29,091 bases of DNA, taken from Pezizomycotina sp. ARF18 (taxonomy: Eukaryota > Ascomycota). Below the pieces are notes generated by a model. It searched no databases. It saw only the letters and a program-made list of their open reading frames with translations, and had not been told where the DNA came from. How positions within the stretch are numbered: the first letter of the stretch is position 1; the number at the start of each line of letters is the position of its first letter. Made by a program: the position numbers and the translations under genes. Shown here piece by piece: positions 10,197 to 21,201 of this stretch. The stretch is from assembly GCA_002224055.1 (NCBI GenBank), contig AZLU01000348.1:1-29091 (forward strand), read 5' to 3'.

Positions 10197-10901
10197 AACC
10201 TTGCTCTAATATCGTATGAGAGGCGGATTGTGCAAGCGAATAGAGTTTTACCAACAATGCAAATCCATAATATCACCAATCGATTTAAACACATGTCGAA
10301 TCGTGGTGGTTTTCAGTGATCCTTGTGTTGTATGTTATTAGCCATCAGCTAGCAGAGAGAGTTTTCCACAATGCAGCCAATGTGACACTCAACCAACATT
10401 GAGTGAACGTTTTTGTATTACCTCTCGGAGTTGGTAGCAACACTACACTTTTACCATAATATCAGTTCGTTTGACTGGGTTAATGCGGCTCTCTGCCGGG
10501 CTCTGCACTTTGGATAGAGTCGCAAATATCGCTCAAGCGAAATTGAGTGTACGTGGGGGGGGGGGGAAGGTGAGCGTGTACACGAGGTACATACCTCGCT
10601 CGCGAAGAGAGCTTGCTTTCCTATAAGAGTATGGAAGCTAAAGCTGATGAAGATGGTTGAGGCCTCGACTTTCCGAGGAAATACAAGTAAGACCTTGTTT
10701 CCGGCCTACATCAATGTGAATAGAGAGCTTCGTGGGACGCTAATAATATCCACGCGGAAATTAGCAAAAGGCTATCTTTTCTTACTCTATCCTTTAAAAC
10801 AAAAACTTCGGCACGCAATTAATCTCATCGGCTTTAAAAGCAAAGAAGATATTTCCCAATCTCGATTCGTTGTTTGACAATTCCTACCTTATCCATCGAT
10901 C
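10197..10901. other. Spacer; 12-bp G run and a weak 76-aa frame
   Basis: A run of 12 G lies at 10555-10566. An ATG frame at 10647-10877 (76 aa, Lys/Leu/Ile-rich) has no recognised domain and could be chance. The last 50 bp are pyrimidine-rich and lead into the small gene at 10902, so they may be its 5' untranslated region. Confidence 0.35.
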
Positions 10902-11152
10902 ATGCTCGACTCGTACGTTTCAAAGCACGAGACCGTCTACAACGACCTGGACATAAGGCCAAGTCTACCAGGGATAAAACCAAACTCCCGGTATCCGCAA
11001 GAGGCAGATGAAGGAAGCTGGAGAGTGAGCATTCATCCTGTAAAACCTTTAAAACTCCAAATTAATTTCTCGTGACTGACAATGAAATATCGCGTGTTCT
11101 TGGAATTTAGGCTCGCGGATCACTGCATGAACCAAGCCCTCAATTGCTCTGA
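10902..11152 (+). CDS. Small spliced gene, unknown product
   Basis: ATG at 10902 opens a 41-codon exon (MLDSYVSKHETVYNDLDIRP, ending ADEGSWR at 11024). An 86-bp intron follows with donor GTGAGC (11025), a CTGAC branch-like site and acceptor TTTAG (11110). Splicing in phase 0 gives ARGSLHEPSPQLL and a TGA at 11150-11152, 54 aa in total. The next frame of exon 2 is open further (LADHCMNQALNCSESK, to TGA 11190-11192) and looks at least as protein-like, so a one-base frameshift near the exon junction is possible. No signal peptide, membrane segment or known domain is seen. The splice signals are the main evidence that it is real. Confidence 0.5.
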
Positions 11153-11192
11153 GAGCAAGATTGAAAAATATAAAAACGAGGCCACCATCTGA

Positions 11193-11842
11193 ATGAAGGC
11201 AGGAGACTCATAGTGACCAAGTCGATGAGTTGGAGGTGACGACGACGTCGAAGACCTGCCCTGAGGACAACATTTGAAAAAACTTAGTATAGCAATATCA
11301 GCAATACGTTGTAATGTCCACTTGGAGAGCTAGTCCAACATTATATAAACAATGTATGTAGCTTCTGCCGGTAGAACAGTGTCTTCTAAACTGCAATACA
11401 GCGGAGATCTACTTGAAGTATTACAGTAGAAATAGAAAACAGGAGGTGTGATCTCATGTTGTTATGAAAATATGTGGATGGCCGATGGGCGCCAATCATA
11501 TCGTGATATCGACATTGAAAAAAAGAGGAGCACACCACGCGCCAGCCCAAAGTGACCGTCTGCCATGATTCTGTACTAATGTACTTTCTTCGAGTTCCGT
11601 GGGTGGAAGTGACTCTGTACAGACTAGTGGGAAATATGTCAGGGGAATCTAATCTTCATTCGTCTATTTGTCTAAGGTGGAACAAAGAATACCCAATGCG
11701 TTGCAATTGGGGCTCTGCCGCAGGGCCAGTCGTGATGTGCAATTGTCATTAAATAGCCGTCAGAACCTCAACTGGTGACTGCCTGCTGCCGACGAGTACA
11801 CATCGTCGCCCACCTTTTCCCCTCAGTGAGCATTGCATTCAT

Positions 11843-11878
<36 letters not shown>

Positions 11879-11923
11879 CTCTCCCAGAGTGACCAGGAAC
11901 GCAGGGCACTTGATTGCTTGCAT
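11193..11923. other. Spacer with 33-bp poly(A), upstream of HET gene
   Basis: No supported gene is seen; the plus frame 11552-11752 has no domain. A pure A tract at 11844-11876 sits 47 bp upstream of the HET start codon. It could be a promoter poly(dA:dT) element, which excludes nucleosomes, or the tail of an old retroposed insertion. I see no target duplication around it. Confidence 0.4.
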
Positions 11924-13970
11924 ATGGAACACTTCCTCTCCCCGCCGGCAAGCGCATATCCGGCCCGAATCTGACAAATGAGAAGTACATGTACCCGGTG
12001 AAGGTTTCGAGAGCTACCCGAACGCTGCGGGTGGAATTCCAAAGACCTAAAGTGAAAATAGCTTCGGCGGTCAATGGAGATGTTGCGGCCTTTTTCCAGA
12101 GCTGGCTGTACTTCGGCTTTGTCGTAGAAGTTCTACGCATCGCCAAGGTCCGCTTAAGACATCTATTTAACTCTCCGACGACGGGAAATTTGTTTCCAGC
12201 AAAATTACCAAGTCTTATCCGTAAATGGGGCCCAAAAGTGGGAATATGCGGTACAAGCGAACTACAACTGTCTCGGCTGGTCGACAACCCGGACCGGATG
12301 GAGTGGCCACCGAAACAGTCGGTAATAAAGCGAGTGACGGACTACGTGGAAAGGTATGTACCCCTTACTACACCTCCGTCCGGACTACGGCCTCCGCTTC
12401 AGGCCAGAACCCGCTGCCAGAGAAGGTTTGATGTCATAATAGGGCTTGACATACGCGTCGCTGCGGCTGCTACTACTATGAGATGAACGAGAACACCTTC
12501 CAGTGGAGTTCGTCGACATTTCTGGAACGGCGGATGCTGGCGAACGGCTGGTGTCCCATGGATGTAGACAGGGCACTGGCCCACATGGGGTCGACGGTCA
12601 CTATTCACATGTCCAAATGGGGAACCAGGAGGTGCACGTGGATCACAAGGAGTGCGACCGTAATGAGTGTAGAGCAAGGAACAGACGAGGACGTATAAGC
12701 AGAGACACGTTGTCGAGGGGTGTACATGTGAGAATGAAAGGTGTGGACAAAAGGAGCTCGTGAAAAATAGAGGACGGTGGCTACAATTTACTCTTCGACA
12801 TGAAAAAGAAGATTTCGAGATCAAGTCCTCAAAGATGATCGGAAAGGGAGTTCGGACCCGCCCTATGTGCGATTCGCATGTGTAAGAATATATATCACAA
12901 ACTGATCAAACTTCTGCGACAGCACTAACAATATTTTTCTTCGTTTGTTTCTCGCAATATTAAGTGGAGCGACGGCATGGAAACCCGATCGGCAACGACC
13001 CATCTCCTGTCAATGCGGCCCCGCGTCCAACGTACCGTCGATGCCTCATCCATCCACATCCGGGAGACACTCCAGTCCGCCATTTCTGGATGGATACGCT
13101 ATGCGTGCCTGTCGGCGATTCGCACACATGAAGGACCTCCGCTCCTCTGCATCCGCCTCATGCACGTATCTACAAGTCAGCTTCCGCCGTCCTCGTCATC
13201 TCCTCCACACTACAGATATATCCACGGAATCCAGCGACGCAGAGAAAGCAATGGCGCTGTTTCTGTGTAATTGGAATACACGCTCTGGACATTTCAGGAG
13301 GCATGCTCGCTAAGGCGCTGCTGTTCAGTCTTCCAACGCTGTCGTCCGTTAATGACATTACACAAAGGTTCGGCGTTGGCACGCGGCCACTGGCATTACC
13401 TCACTGGCCGTCGATCGGCTCGTCGTTAATCCTTTACGTTGCTTCGCAATCTGCTGCGATCCGACTATTTCGGAAATCGGATAAAACCTACGCAGCGACC
13501 CGTTCGCTATGTTCGTGGCATACAACACCGTTCACAAGCCGGAAGAGCGACGAGACAATCTGCGCGGGCACCATCCTCGATTAAAGATGAAAGTTGCAGG
13601 ACGTCGGGAATCAGATAATGCAAGAATATCATACGGAACGGCCTGGAACGCCCGGTAAAACCCGATGACCTTTCTCGCAGAGCGCCGGATGGAGAAATTC
13701 TACGCCATGGCCGCGTATTTTCCCCCGACATCGTGTTCAGCTCCACAGACGTCTGAACGGGACGGCTTCCGCTGGCACCTGCGTCTCTCATCGTACTGCA
13801 GCGGCGGTTTTGCCCGGCACTGGGGTGATGAAAAAACACAAGCCTCCCCGTCTTCGACAAGTCGCGTAACTGCTCAAGTACAAAGGCCCTGGCTCGTGTT
13901 ACCTCAATACAGCATCTTGCTACCGCAGCATCGTCGTCGAAGTACCCCCGGAAAGACGAAGAATCTCTAA
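11924..13970 (+). pseudogene. HET-domain (heterokaryon incompatibility) protein, frameshifted
   Basis: HET-domain proteins mediate fungal non-self recognition and trigger death of incompatible fused cells. The order of family blocks is intact. After ATG 11924 come LPLPAGKRISGP and FFQSWLYFGFVVEVL (N-terminal). FLERRMLANGWCPMDV follows at about 12520-12570, then a Cys/His-rich link and TYKQRHVVEGCTCE (12691 on). The HET core shows WSDG (12965), FWMDTLCVPVG (13084-13116), LWTFQEAC (13283-13306) and SDETIC (13546-13563). GFRWHLRLS (about 13760) and LVLPQYS follow. An 83-bp intron (12882-12964; GTAAGA donor, CACTAAC branch, TTAAG acceptor) splits SHV and WSDG. At least six single-base shifts move the frame. 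Several would be repaired by one base in a homopolymer, and few nonsense codons lie within the correct frames. It is either a young pseudogene or a gene with assembly errors. Confidence 0.85.
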
Positions 13971-14995
13971 AACTACGTATAACTACCAGACCAACGCCAG
14001 AGCATCCCGAAGGCCTTCATTGGATACCAGGAACAACATACGGGGTCATCGTTAGCAAGCCATCGATGAAACTGGGCCGTGATCGACTTTAACGCTGACT
14101 GGGATCTCAGCGCAACTCCGGAAAACATAACAGAACTGAGCATTGGTTTCGAAAGCTGTACCCAACGTACAAGCTCTCTGATTATACGGCTGACGCTACG
14201 ATGGGAATTGTGAAAGGCTTTGATGAAGTTGAAGTTGTAGTACCGATCGAGGAAATGAATGAAGAGAAAAATAACCTGCAAAGCGATCAGGCTATCAGAA
14301 ATAACAAGTCAGACAATGAGATAGCCGAAGCAAAGGAAAGCAGAAGCTAAATACGCGGCTGAACAATATAGAAATCCGGCAAGAATGTATCGGGACAGTT
14401 ACGCTGCTTAACCCAAAAGCTGTTCTGCCATTGCTGGATGATGACGATGACAGAGCTCCGATCCCATGACCCTCCGTAAAAGAGACTCGATTGAAAGACA
14501 AAGAGAAGAATAGTAAGGAAGGTGAAGACGACGAATGGGAAACGGACGAAGATGATCCAAACCTGGACTTGGGTGATGACACTATCAATGATAAATTGAT
14601 AATAACGAAGTATCGATTCAACAGCCGAAGATGATGAATACAATAGCGATGAAGAAGAGGGCCAGTCCGACTACCGCCTACTCCAAGTGAGGAGGGTACG
14701 AACGATCTTGGCCCTTCTAGCCTACCAACATCGACGAAGCCGACGACCTCTCCGTGTCCATCCCGACAATGATCTCGGATATCAGAGGACTATGTAAACA
14801 GCCTCCGAGCCCGAACGCAGCAGCAGTGACGGCGAAGAGTGGTCCTCTGATGGCGGTGATTTCTTGGATGATTTGAGCTCAGGTGGCTCAAACCATGAGT
14901 TGGAGGTGGAGTATTCTGATTCTGAAGAAGATATAATAGGCAGAGTACGTTATCTATCAAAGAAGACAAAACGATACTACTGCTCATGAGGACGA
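13971..14995 (+). pseudogene. Acidic coding remnants downstream of the HET gene
   Basis: The plus strand keeps protein-like runs in shifting frames: PEGLHWIPGTTYGVIVSKPS, KGFDEVEVVVPIEEMNEEK, GEDDEWETDEDDPNLDLGDD and DGEEWSSDGGDFLDDLSSGG. The last two form strongly acidic, Ser-rich tails typical of disordered C-termini. It may be the C-terminal extension of the HET protein or a separate decayed gene. The frames opposite the acidic runs (Ser-rich, minus strand, 14295-14643) are their complement. The end near 14995 is the last stop after a basic stretch (KKTKRYYCS). Confidence 0.4.
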
Positions 14996-15526
14996 TCGAT
15001 ATACTGGTCAGGTGTCCGCTGTCGCTACGGGGTATGGTACCGAGGGACGAAGTGGTACATCTACTGACTCTATTTTTTTACAACCCTCACTCTAGCGAAG
15101 AATAATTCTGAAATCCTCAGGTGGTGATAGGGGTTACTAAAAAGTACTAACGGTAACTGTAAATATTGATTATATACCTCTGGTAAATCAAATAAGCTCG
15201 CGATTTCTTGAGCCCCCCATCTAGGCGTATGGGGTTAAACTACTGGGATAGCCTCCCGTATTATCTTTGGTCTAGAGTATCTCGGTTTAGTGCTTACACG
15301 ATTTCAACTGCTCATTACTACCCCGGCTTTGACATGTCATCTGTTCGCTGCCTAGAATTTCGCGTTAATTAATTTCTCCTGCATTATATTGTTTTGATCA
15401 TTGTTATAATAAATATGGACTTTTTGTTTCCTACAACCAATAGCTTTCAATTTTAATTCTTCGAAATCCAATCGCGTTAAAACTGATATTATACGAGGCC
15501 GAATCCTCTGCCACTTGCAACCCTGA
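14996..15526. other. Spacer without a supported gene
   Basis: Mixed composition, no repeats or splice signals that I can link to a gene. The right part would hold the 3' end of the minus-strand gene that stops at about 15527. Confidence 0.4.
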
Positions 15527-15527
15527 G

Positions 15528-17030
15528 CTAGAGGAAAATCGTTTCTGTCTGCACCGCAAGATATTCCCAGACCTTCCCATTGGAGGTGTCGAAGACCATC
15601 TGGTGTCTGGCGCCCTTGATCACATCCAGACCTATGGCTACTTTCACAAGATCCATGCCGCGGCATATCCTGAGTTCGACCTCGTCCTTCAGCCTGCCTT
15701 GATCTTGCCCACATGTTCGGGGAAGAGGTTGCTGTTGGAAATCGTCCCCAGGTCCCCACAGGAAGACAAGGGGATTCAGCCTGCGTATCTGTCCCACCCT
15801 TGGATTGTAATGTTGGAGCCGCCTCCTGTTCCACATTGGCTGCGACAGATTCAATTTCCTTTCTCCGTCTCCGTCTTCTCGGCTTTCTCGTCACCGGTAT
15901 CGCCGAGGCGACCAGGTCCCCACTTCCTGTCGCAAGCTGAGTATTTCTCTGACAGTCCCGGCCGCGGTCATATTGAGGACCTTCTCCGTCGTGTTGAACC
16001 CTTCGTCAGTAAGCAGCTGGAGTATATATTGCTCGGACGTCTCGACGAGAACACAAGCGAGGGATATCATACGGGCTCTCCCCTTCCAGCGGGGGAGGCA
16101 GCAACGACGTTCGTTTTCGATCGCCTCTTAACTGTCTCGCGTCGAGACGGTTGGATACTTCCCCGTCAATATTGCCGGAGCCACTTTCGTTCCAGAGGAG
16201 CCAGTGGAACTCCTCCATTAGGGCGTCTTCCCAAGGCCGTAAGCCCAGGCCCCCCCGCAGGGTCCTGGAGCTGCCGGAGTTGATGTTCCTCGTAATTTCC
16301 AGGTACACCGCCCCCGCGCCAGTGTCGTAGCGTGACAGTGTATACCTCGAGGGCCTGTTGAGGTAGAAATGATATCCTGGTGCAATTCGTACACGGCGAG
16401 GCCGATCTTCTTTTCCCCCTTCTCGTTTGACCTGGCTGTTCCCCTTGCCATCTTCCTCCGAGATTGACGACCGTCTCCCTTTCTTTCCCTCCATTAGCCC
16501 CGGCTTCATCGTCGGAGTTGGATCTTTCGGGAGTCTCCACCTCGCTGATGCATTTCTCGTGGGTTAAGTCGTACATCCATAGATAGCCCTGCTCCCTCAT
16601 CATCGCGTAGCGCGGTCTCTTACCCTTCGACACCAATTCGACCTCCTCTGGCTGCGGGGTTCGAGTTGAGGCTCCGAGTCGACCGTCGACAGCCGGTCTA
16701 TTATCGCGTAGTATAGCAAAAGCGAGATTATTTTGGCGTTATACGGCGTCGTCGTTAAAGTCTGTTAGATGTCCGTATCGTCTCCGATTTGCACATCGAG
16801 TAGGTGGCGAGGAGCTCCACCTCGATCCGAGGACTAAACTTCACATCAATTTTCAAATCTGCGCCGAGCCCTGCCGCGATAGCGGACGGACTGAGCTCAA
16901 GAACTATAATATCACGCCGTAGAAAGCCTGCGAGGTATCTACACCGCCGCCCAGGAACATGTATTAGAATATCGCCTGCGGGCTAGTCTCGGTCTGCCGC
17001 TCCGTGTTTAACTCCTGCGAAGAGTTGTAA
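15528..17030 (-). pseudogene. Unrecognised fungal protein, frameshifted
   Basis: The minus strand reads coherently in blocks in changing frames. From the 5' side: LELSPSAIAAGLGADLKIDV, then FSPRIEVELLATYSMCKSET (about 16900-16780). Next come YAMMREQGYLWMYDLTHEKC (about 16600-16530) and RPSRYTLSRYDTGAGAVYLE, then WEDALMEEFHWLLW (about 16230-16190). EQYILQLLTDEGFNTTEKVL (about 16030-15970) follows, then VELRICRGMDLVKVAIGLDV and HQMVFDTSNGKVWEY before a TAG at about 15528-15526. The product would be about 480 aa, soluble, mixed alpha/beta, with no signal peptide or membrane segment visible. I do not recognise the family. The plus-strand 226-aa frame (15603-16283) is Pro/Ser/Arg-rich complement and is not preferred. 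Several in-frame stops lie in the N-terminal part (16650-17030), so that end is uncertain. Confidence 0.5.
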
Positions 17031-17448
17031 GACAAGTTATACCGTACCTAATTTGTTCTTCGAGCTAACGCACGAGTTGATTTAGCAGGATTATTAGGGG
17101 TGATGGCGTAGTAAAGATGAAAAAATTTAATAGGAAGTGTTTACCGTATCGGTGTATTCCCTGCTATGTTCAAAGTTATAGCTATTTTTTACGCTGTTAA
17201 CGCGGATAGTCGTCGAAGACTCGTCGCCGCTACCATAGAAATTATAGTATTAAAACCCTAATGTCAACGTTGATCACGGACGAAGATTTGCGAGTAGGGA
17301 ACTAAGAAGCTATATCCCCGAGGCAGGAAACCACTAACTAATAGCATCACAACTCGAACTTTATATAAAATAATTCCCAAATCAATGTGAAAATGCGAAA
17401 TAAAATATAAAATTATATGGAAAGATCTATAAATAGAATTATTTTTTA
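17031..17448. other. Spacer up to the MITE
   Basis: No supported gene; composition becomes AT-rich toward the MITE. It probably holds the 5' region of the minus-strand gene. The last eight bases (17441-17448, ATTTTTTA) are one copy of the MITE target duplication. Confidence 0.4.
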
Positions 17449-17913
17449 CACCCCAGGCACATGCCCAGTTACCTTTATAAAGCGGGTAAGCAAGCAACTC
17501 TCCTAGGCTTTATAAAGCTAAAATAAAGCGCCTACCTCTAATTACTAAACCGCCCAAAAAAATTAAAAATTAAAAAATTAAAAAATAAAAATAAAATAGA
17601 AATAAAATAAAAAAACAGAAAATAATTTTTTATGCTTATTATAATAGCATCCTACTTATAAGATTGATTGTAATACTAATTATAGCCATGTTCTACTATT
17701 AATCTTTTAAAACTGGCCCAATTATAATTTTACAATGCGTAAATGTAAGCTAGGTTCTACCTTTTCTAAAGCTTTCGTAAAGTATTTTTTAATTTTATTT
17801 TTTTAGGCAGTTATTAGTAATTAAAGATGAGCGTCTATATTTTAGCTTATAAAGCCTAGGAGAGTTGCTTGCTTACCCGGCTTTATAAAGCTAACTGGCG
17901 TGTGCCTGGGGTG
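17449..17913. mobile_element. 465-bp MITE with ~140-bp terminal inverted repeats
   Basis: The left end CACCCCAGGCACATGCCCAG matches the reverse complement of the right end (CACCCCAGGCACACGCCAG). Pairing continues through GGGTAAGCAAGCAACTCTCC, TAGGCTTTATAAAG and TAATTACTAA into A-rich sequence, about 140 bp in all with few mismatches. ATTTTTTA occurs at 17441-17448 and again at 17914-17921, an exact 8-bp target duplication. No open frame, so it is non-autonomous. An 8-bp duplication fits hAT-type mobilisation, although the termini are not the classic TAG/CAG-G form, so the superfamily is an inference. Mismatches are few, suggesting recent or unmutated insertion. Confidence 0.9.
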
Positions 17914-17934
17914 ATTTTTTATATATAAAATGTC

Positions 17935-18890
17935 TTGGCAGGTTAACACGGACCGGCCGGGCCGCGCCGGGTTACCCAGCAGGCGGGTCAAAGGGTGCCT
18001 AAACCCGGCCCGGCCCGCTCGACCTCGAATGCTAATTATAATAATATAGTTATAGTATTAGATAAAGCTTTATTTCTAAATAAATATTAAAAACTATCAT
18101 ATATTTTAGTAAAAGTTAAATTAATAAATATTATAAATAATAGTATAATATATAATAATTTCAAATATATTAAATAATATATATAAGAATATAAATATAC
18201 TAATAATATATAATATAATAGATATATAGGATAATAATATTTAATAATAAGAAATAATAATAGATAGTAATATAGTATAATAATATAATAATACAAAAAT
18301 AATAATAGTTTATTAAATAACCGTATTATTAAAGATAACTATATTTAAAATAAGTAATATATATATTATTACTTATTAATATATTTAAAGAGGCATAAAA
18401 AATAGGAAAAGGTTTAAATTATTATAAAAGAAAAAAGATTAGCCTTGTTTAGATTTTAAGGTTTTAAATTAGATGGGGGAAAAACTAAAACCTAAATTAG
18501 AAAGTCCATTCCTAAACCGTAAAAAAAGGGCCAAAAAATTTATTTCTTGAAAGTGTTCTTTTTTTGGAGACCACTTTAGGGAAATTGCAATTTTAAAATA
18601 TTTTAGCTAGAAAAATAAAAAAATAAAAAACCCTAAAAATTTACTTGAATTTTTTTTTGCAAGATAAACCGAGTTTTGATTCGGTTTAACTTAAAAAAGA
18701 AAACAACAGTTGTAATATAATTGGCTTAAAATTTTTAAAAATCTTTAACTCCAAGAATTTACAACACTCCCATCAATAAAAGGTTTCACGAAGGTATTCG
18801 CGCGAAATTTTATAATAGCTAGCATTAAAATACCTATAGCACTATTTAAAAGACTCTTTACCATATAAACTATTTACAAATTAGAAAATA
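17935..18890. mobile_element. AT-rich transposon debris with a GC-rich hAT-like end
   Basis: At 17939-18030 a GC-rich patch (GGTTAACACGGACCGGCC, then CCCGGCCCGGCCCGCTCG) resembles in layout the GC-rich subterminal region of the hAT-like element at 24464. It then passes into RIP-like AT-rich sequence. I found no matching second end or target duplication, so it is likely truncated. Around 18750-18776 the minus strand reads TGATGGGAGTGTTGTAAATT, reminiscent of a copia-type LTR start. A short hairpin (AAACCGA...TCGGTTT) lies at about 18666-18688. No coding is seen; the 69-aa minus frame at 18087-18296 is Tyr/Ile low complexity from AT-rich DNA. Confidence 0.45.
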
Positions 18891-19795
18891 AAAGGTCTAC
18901 CATGCATTGGTTCCAGTCATTTTGACTTCTCTTCTCTCCAGTTTTATATGGTTAACGGACGATAAGAGAATTGGAAGGTTTCCAAATCAAAGACAGCTGG
19001 AAGGTAGATGCATCGGCGATGTTGCTGTAAAAAGGTACGTCAATCCTGAAGGAAATATTTAACGACCCGACAAAGAGAGTTTCGGTGTTTTCAATCCTTA
19101 CGCAGACCTTTTGAGGAATATTTAAGAAAATGGAGTAACAGACAATTGAAGTTCAAACAATTCAGCAAAGCCGTTGTGCACCGACGTGTATTTTTTAGTA
19201 GTCCAGTACACTACAAATTGACATAGATTTACTTTTTAAGTTAAGTACGGTTTTGTTATACAGATCTTCTATTCAGGAAAGCAGGAAGGAACGAGGTTGG
19301 TTTTTCCAAGTCCCTTTCTACCTGTCGTAGATTACTGAGAAAGTATATATCTAGATGTCTTGGTATAACGGACTAACACCCAGAATGACGCATCAGTACT
19401 TTCGTCTCGTGCTCTTGGAGACCTTCTTGAGACGTTTCAAACTACTAGTAAGAAGAAATAAGTAAGGAAAGAAGAAATGTTATGGTGTTTTCTTTTTTTA
19501 ACTTTTGTATATGATGAAACAATAAACAGTGTAAATTGCTCGATTGTAAGAAACAGAAGAGTACAATTGTCGTATACAACGTCATGACTCGATCTGGCCC
19601 TGGTAAGTTTACTGAAGTTCTTTCTCGATATTGATTTGAGAAGCGTCTAGAATCTTCGAGAGTTTGGTTCATTGTCCCCGAAGCCTCTGATTTTTCAACC
19701 CCTATAGCTACAATTCTAGGTCTCGATCGGGGCATCTCTATACTAAATTTACTATCGCTTGGTATCGAAATCAATGCCAGTATTTGCCTATTAAA
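18891..19795. other. Spacer with one weak minus-strand frame
   Basis: Balanced composition returns. A minus-strand frame at 19445-19774 lacks an ATG at its open start. Its first internal ATG gives MPRSRPRIVAIGVEKSEASG, which looks protein-like, ending in a hydrophobic low-complexity tail. No splice signals settle it. Otherwise there is nothing, and the right end should hold the promoter of the gene at 19796. Confidence 0.3.
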
Positions 19796-21201
19796 ATGAG
19801 AACCCCTGCTACTTACCTTCCACTTTTCCTGTTTTATATATTGCTCTTCTTTATATTATTTTCTCTTTTATATTTAGCACATTTACTACCATATTCATAT
19901 TCAGATAACACCAAACTCGTTTCTAATATTACCCATTGTCGAGACTCCAGCTCCTTTGTGTTTTGTATTCATTGTAATCGTAATACAACGTCACGATTTA
20001 CAAACGGCGAATCGATGTCAAATATGGTAACATTTTGGCAAAAGCTAATTTCATCTTACCGGCGTCGATCAATCACAAAGCAACGTGAAGCTGTATTCCA
20101 GCAACACTTCCGAACCCCACTCTCTCCTCCAACGAGGAACTGTGGCAATAGGTTCCCAGAGGACCGCCGCCGGTGTATAACCCTGACAATGCGTCATACC
20201 TAGAAGTTTCAAAACCCGTCAGCTTCCCCGTCGACGGCACAGTCCATGGAAAATGCTCTCGATAGTGCGCGTCGGAAGGTAACACTACGGCAAAGATACC
20301 AAGAACGTGGAACCCTTAACCTTGACGATTGGCACAGTAAGAGATGCACTCGCCCTGACATGATGACGTGGGACAGATTACCAACCTAATTATCCTTACT
20401 GTACCCAATGGATATAAACCAGGTTACCCAGATGGAAGTGTTATAGTCACATCGGCAATGTTATCTCACCTACGCGAGTTAGATGCCATTTACCCAGAAT
20501 TCGAAACGAAGAACGGCCTCCAATGTAGTCTCGCCAATGACTGTTACAACTTCACGTTACGTCGGCATCGCAGCCTCACTGAAACAGGCCCTCCTCCATC
20601 TCCAATCTTTGAATGGCACCAAGAAAGACATCAAGGGCGGGGAAACCCTCCCGTCAGCAAGGACCTAAGTATCGAAATTCTTGAAGTCGGCCGAAAATCC
20701 TTTCGACTGTTTGAGAGAGTCGCACGCGGTAGTTCACAAGTGATCTTGAAAAGTTGTATGGATTTTAAGGTGCGGAATATAATCCTCCACTCGCAAGCTC
20801 AATTGTCATGAGCAATATAAGAATAGGCACGTAAACGAATGTTGACTTTGTTTTTCTTACGTTTGATTCATATTAATATTAGATTCAGGGAAAGTCCTAC
20901 GAATACTGGATGCATGATAAAAAAACACGAGAAGTAATTTTTCCGTGCTACGAAATAATGCGAGATGCGGCAGAATGTATGGTCGAAGTCCTGCAAGGTA
21001 ACATTTCTTCAAGTCCTCTTGAACTCACGGCAATTTAATCCTTTATGAGATCGCATTGAGGTTGTTTTTTCTCTGAACTTACTGACGACATTTTTTATGA
21101 GCAATATAGCTGCACTCGATGGTTACGAGCAAGGATATCAGAATTGTCTTTGGACACTCTTCAACCAAAGCTCGATCTACTCAGACACAGATCCTAATTA
21201 A
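19796..21201 (+). pseudogene. Unrecognised multi-exon gene, frameshifted, single N-terminal membrane segment
   Basis: ATG 19796 starts a frame with a strong hydrophobic segment at about residues 7-32 (YLPLFLFYILLFFILFSLLY), a signal anchor or one membrane span. Later plus-strand blocks change frame: VYNPDNASYLEVSKPVSFPV, DSARRKVTLRQRYQERGTLN, NLDDWHSKRCTRPDMMTWDR, SAMLSHLRELDAIYPEFETK and RYVGIAASLKQALLHLQSLN. The 3' end is well supported. A 58-bp intron (20831-20888, GTAAAC...CAG) precedes an exon reading KSYEYWMHDKKTREVIFPCY. A 112-bp intron (20998-21109; GTAACA donor, ACTGAC branch, TATAG acceptor) leads to a last exon ending DTDPN and TAA at 21199-21201. Family unknown. The N-terminal hydrophobic frame may belong to the upstream region instead. 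The minus frame at 20073-20285 is open but lacks splice support. Confidence 0.5.

Noticed and set aside
11768-12287. Minus-strand frames with poly-Phe
   Set aside because: The Phe run is the translated poly(A) tract; the rest is antisense to the HET N-terminus.
12399-12824. 141-aa minus-strand frame
   Set aside because: Lies opposite the HET gene, whose plus-strand motifs are clear.
13507-13860. 117-aa minus-strand frame
   Set aside because: Antisense to the HET core (SDETIC and GFRWHLR blocks).
15603-16283. 226-aa plus-strand frame, the longest in the window
   Set aside because: Pro/Ser/Arg-rich complement of the minus-strand gene; the minus strand has the better protein-like blocks.
18087-18296. 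69-aa Tyr/Ile/Leu-rich minus-strand frame
   Set aside because: Product of AT-rich RIPped DNA, no complexity or start context.
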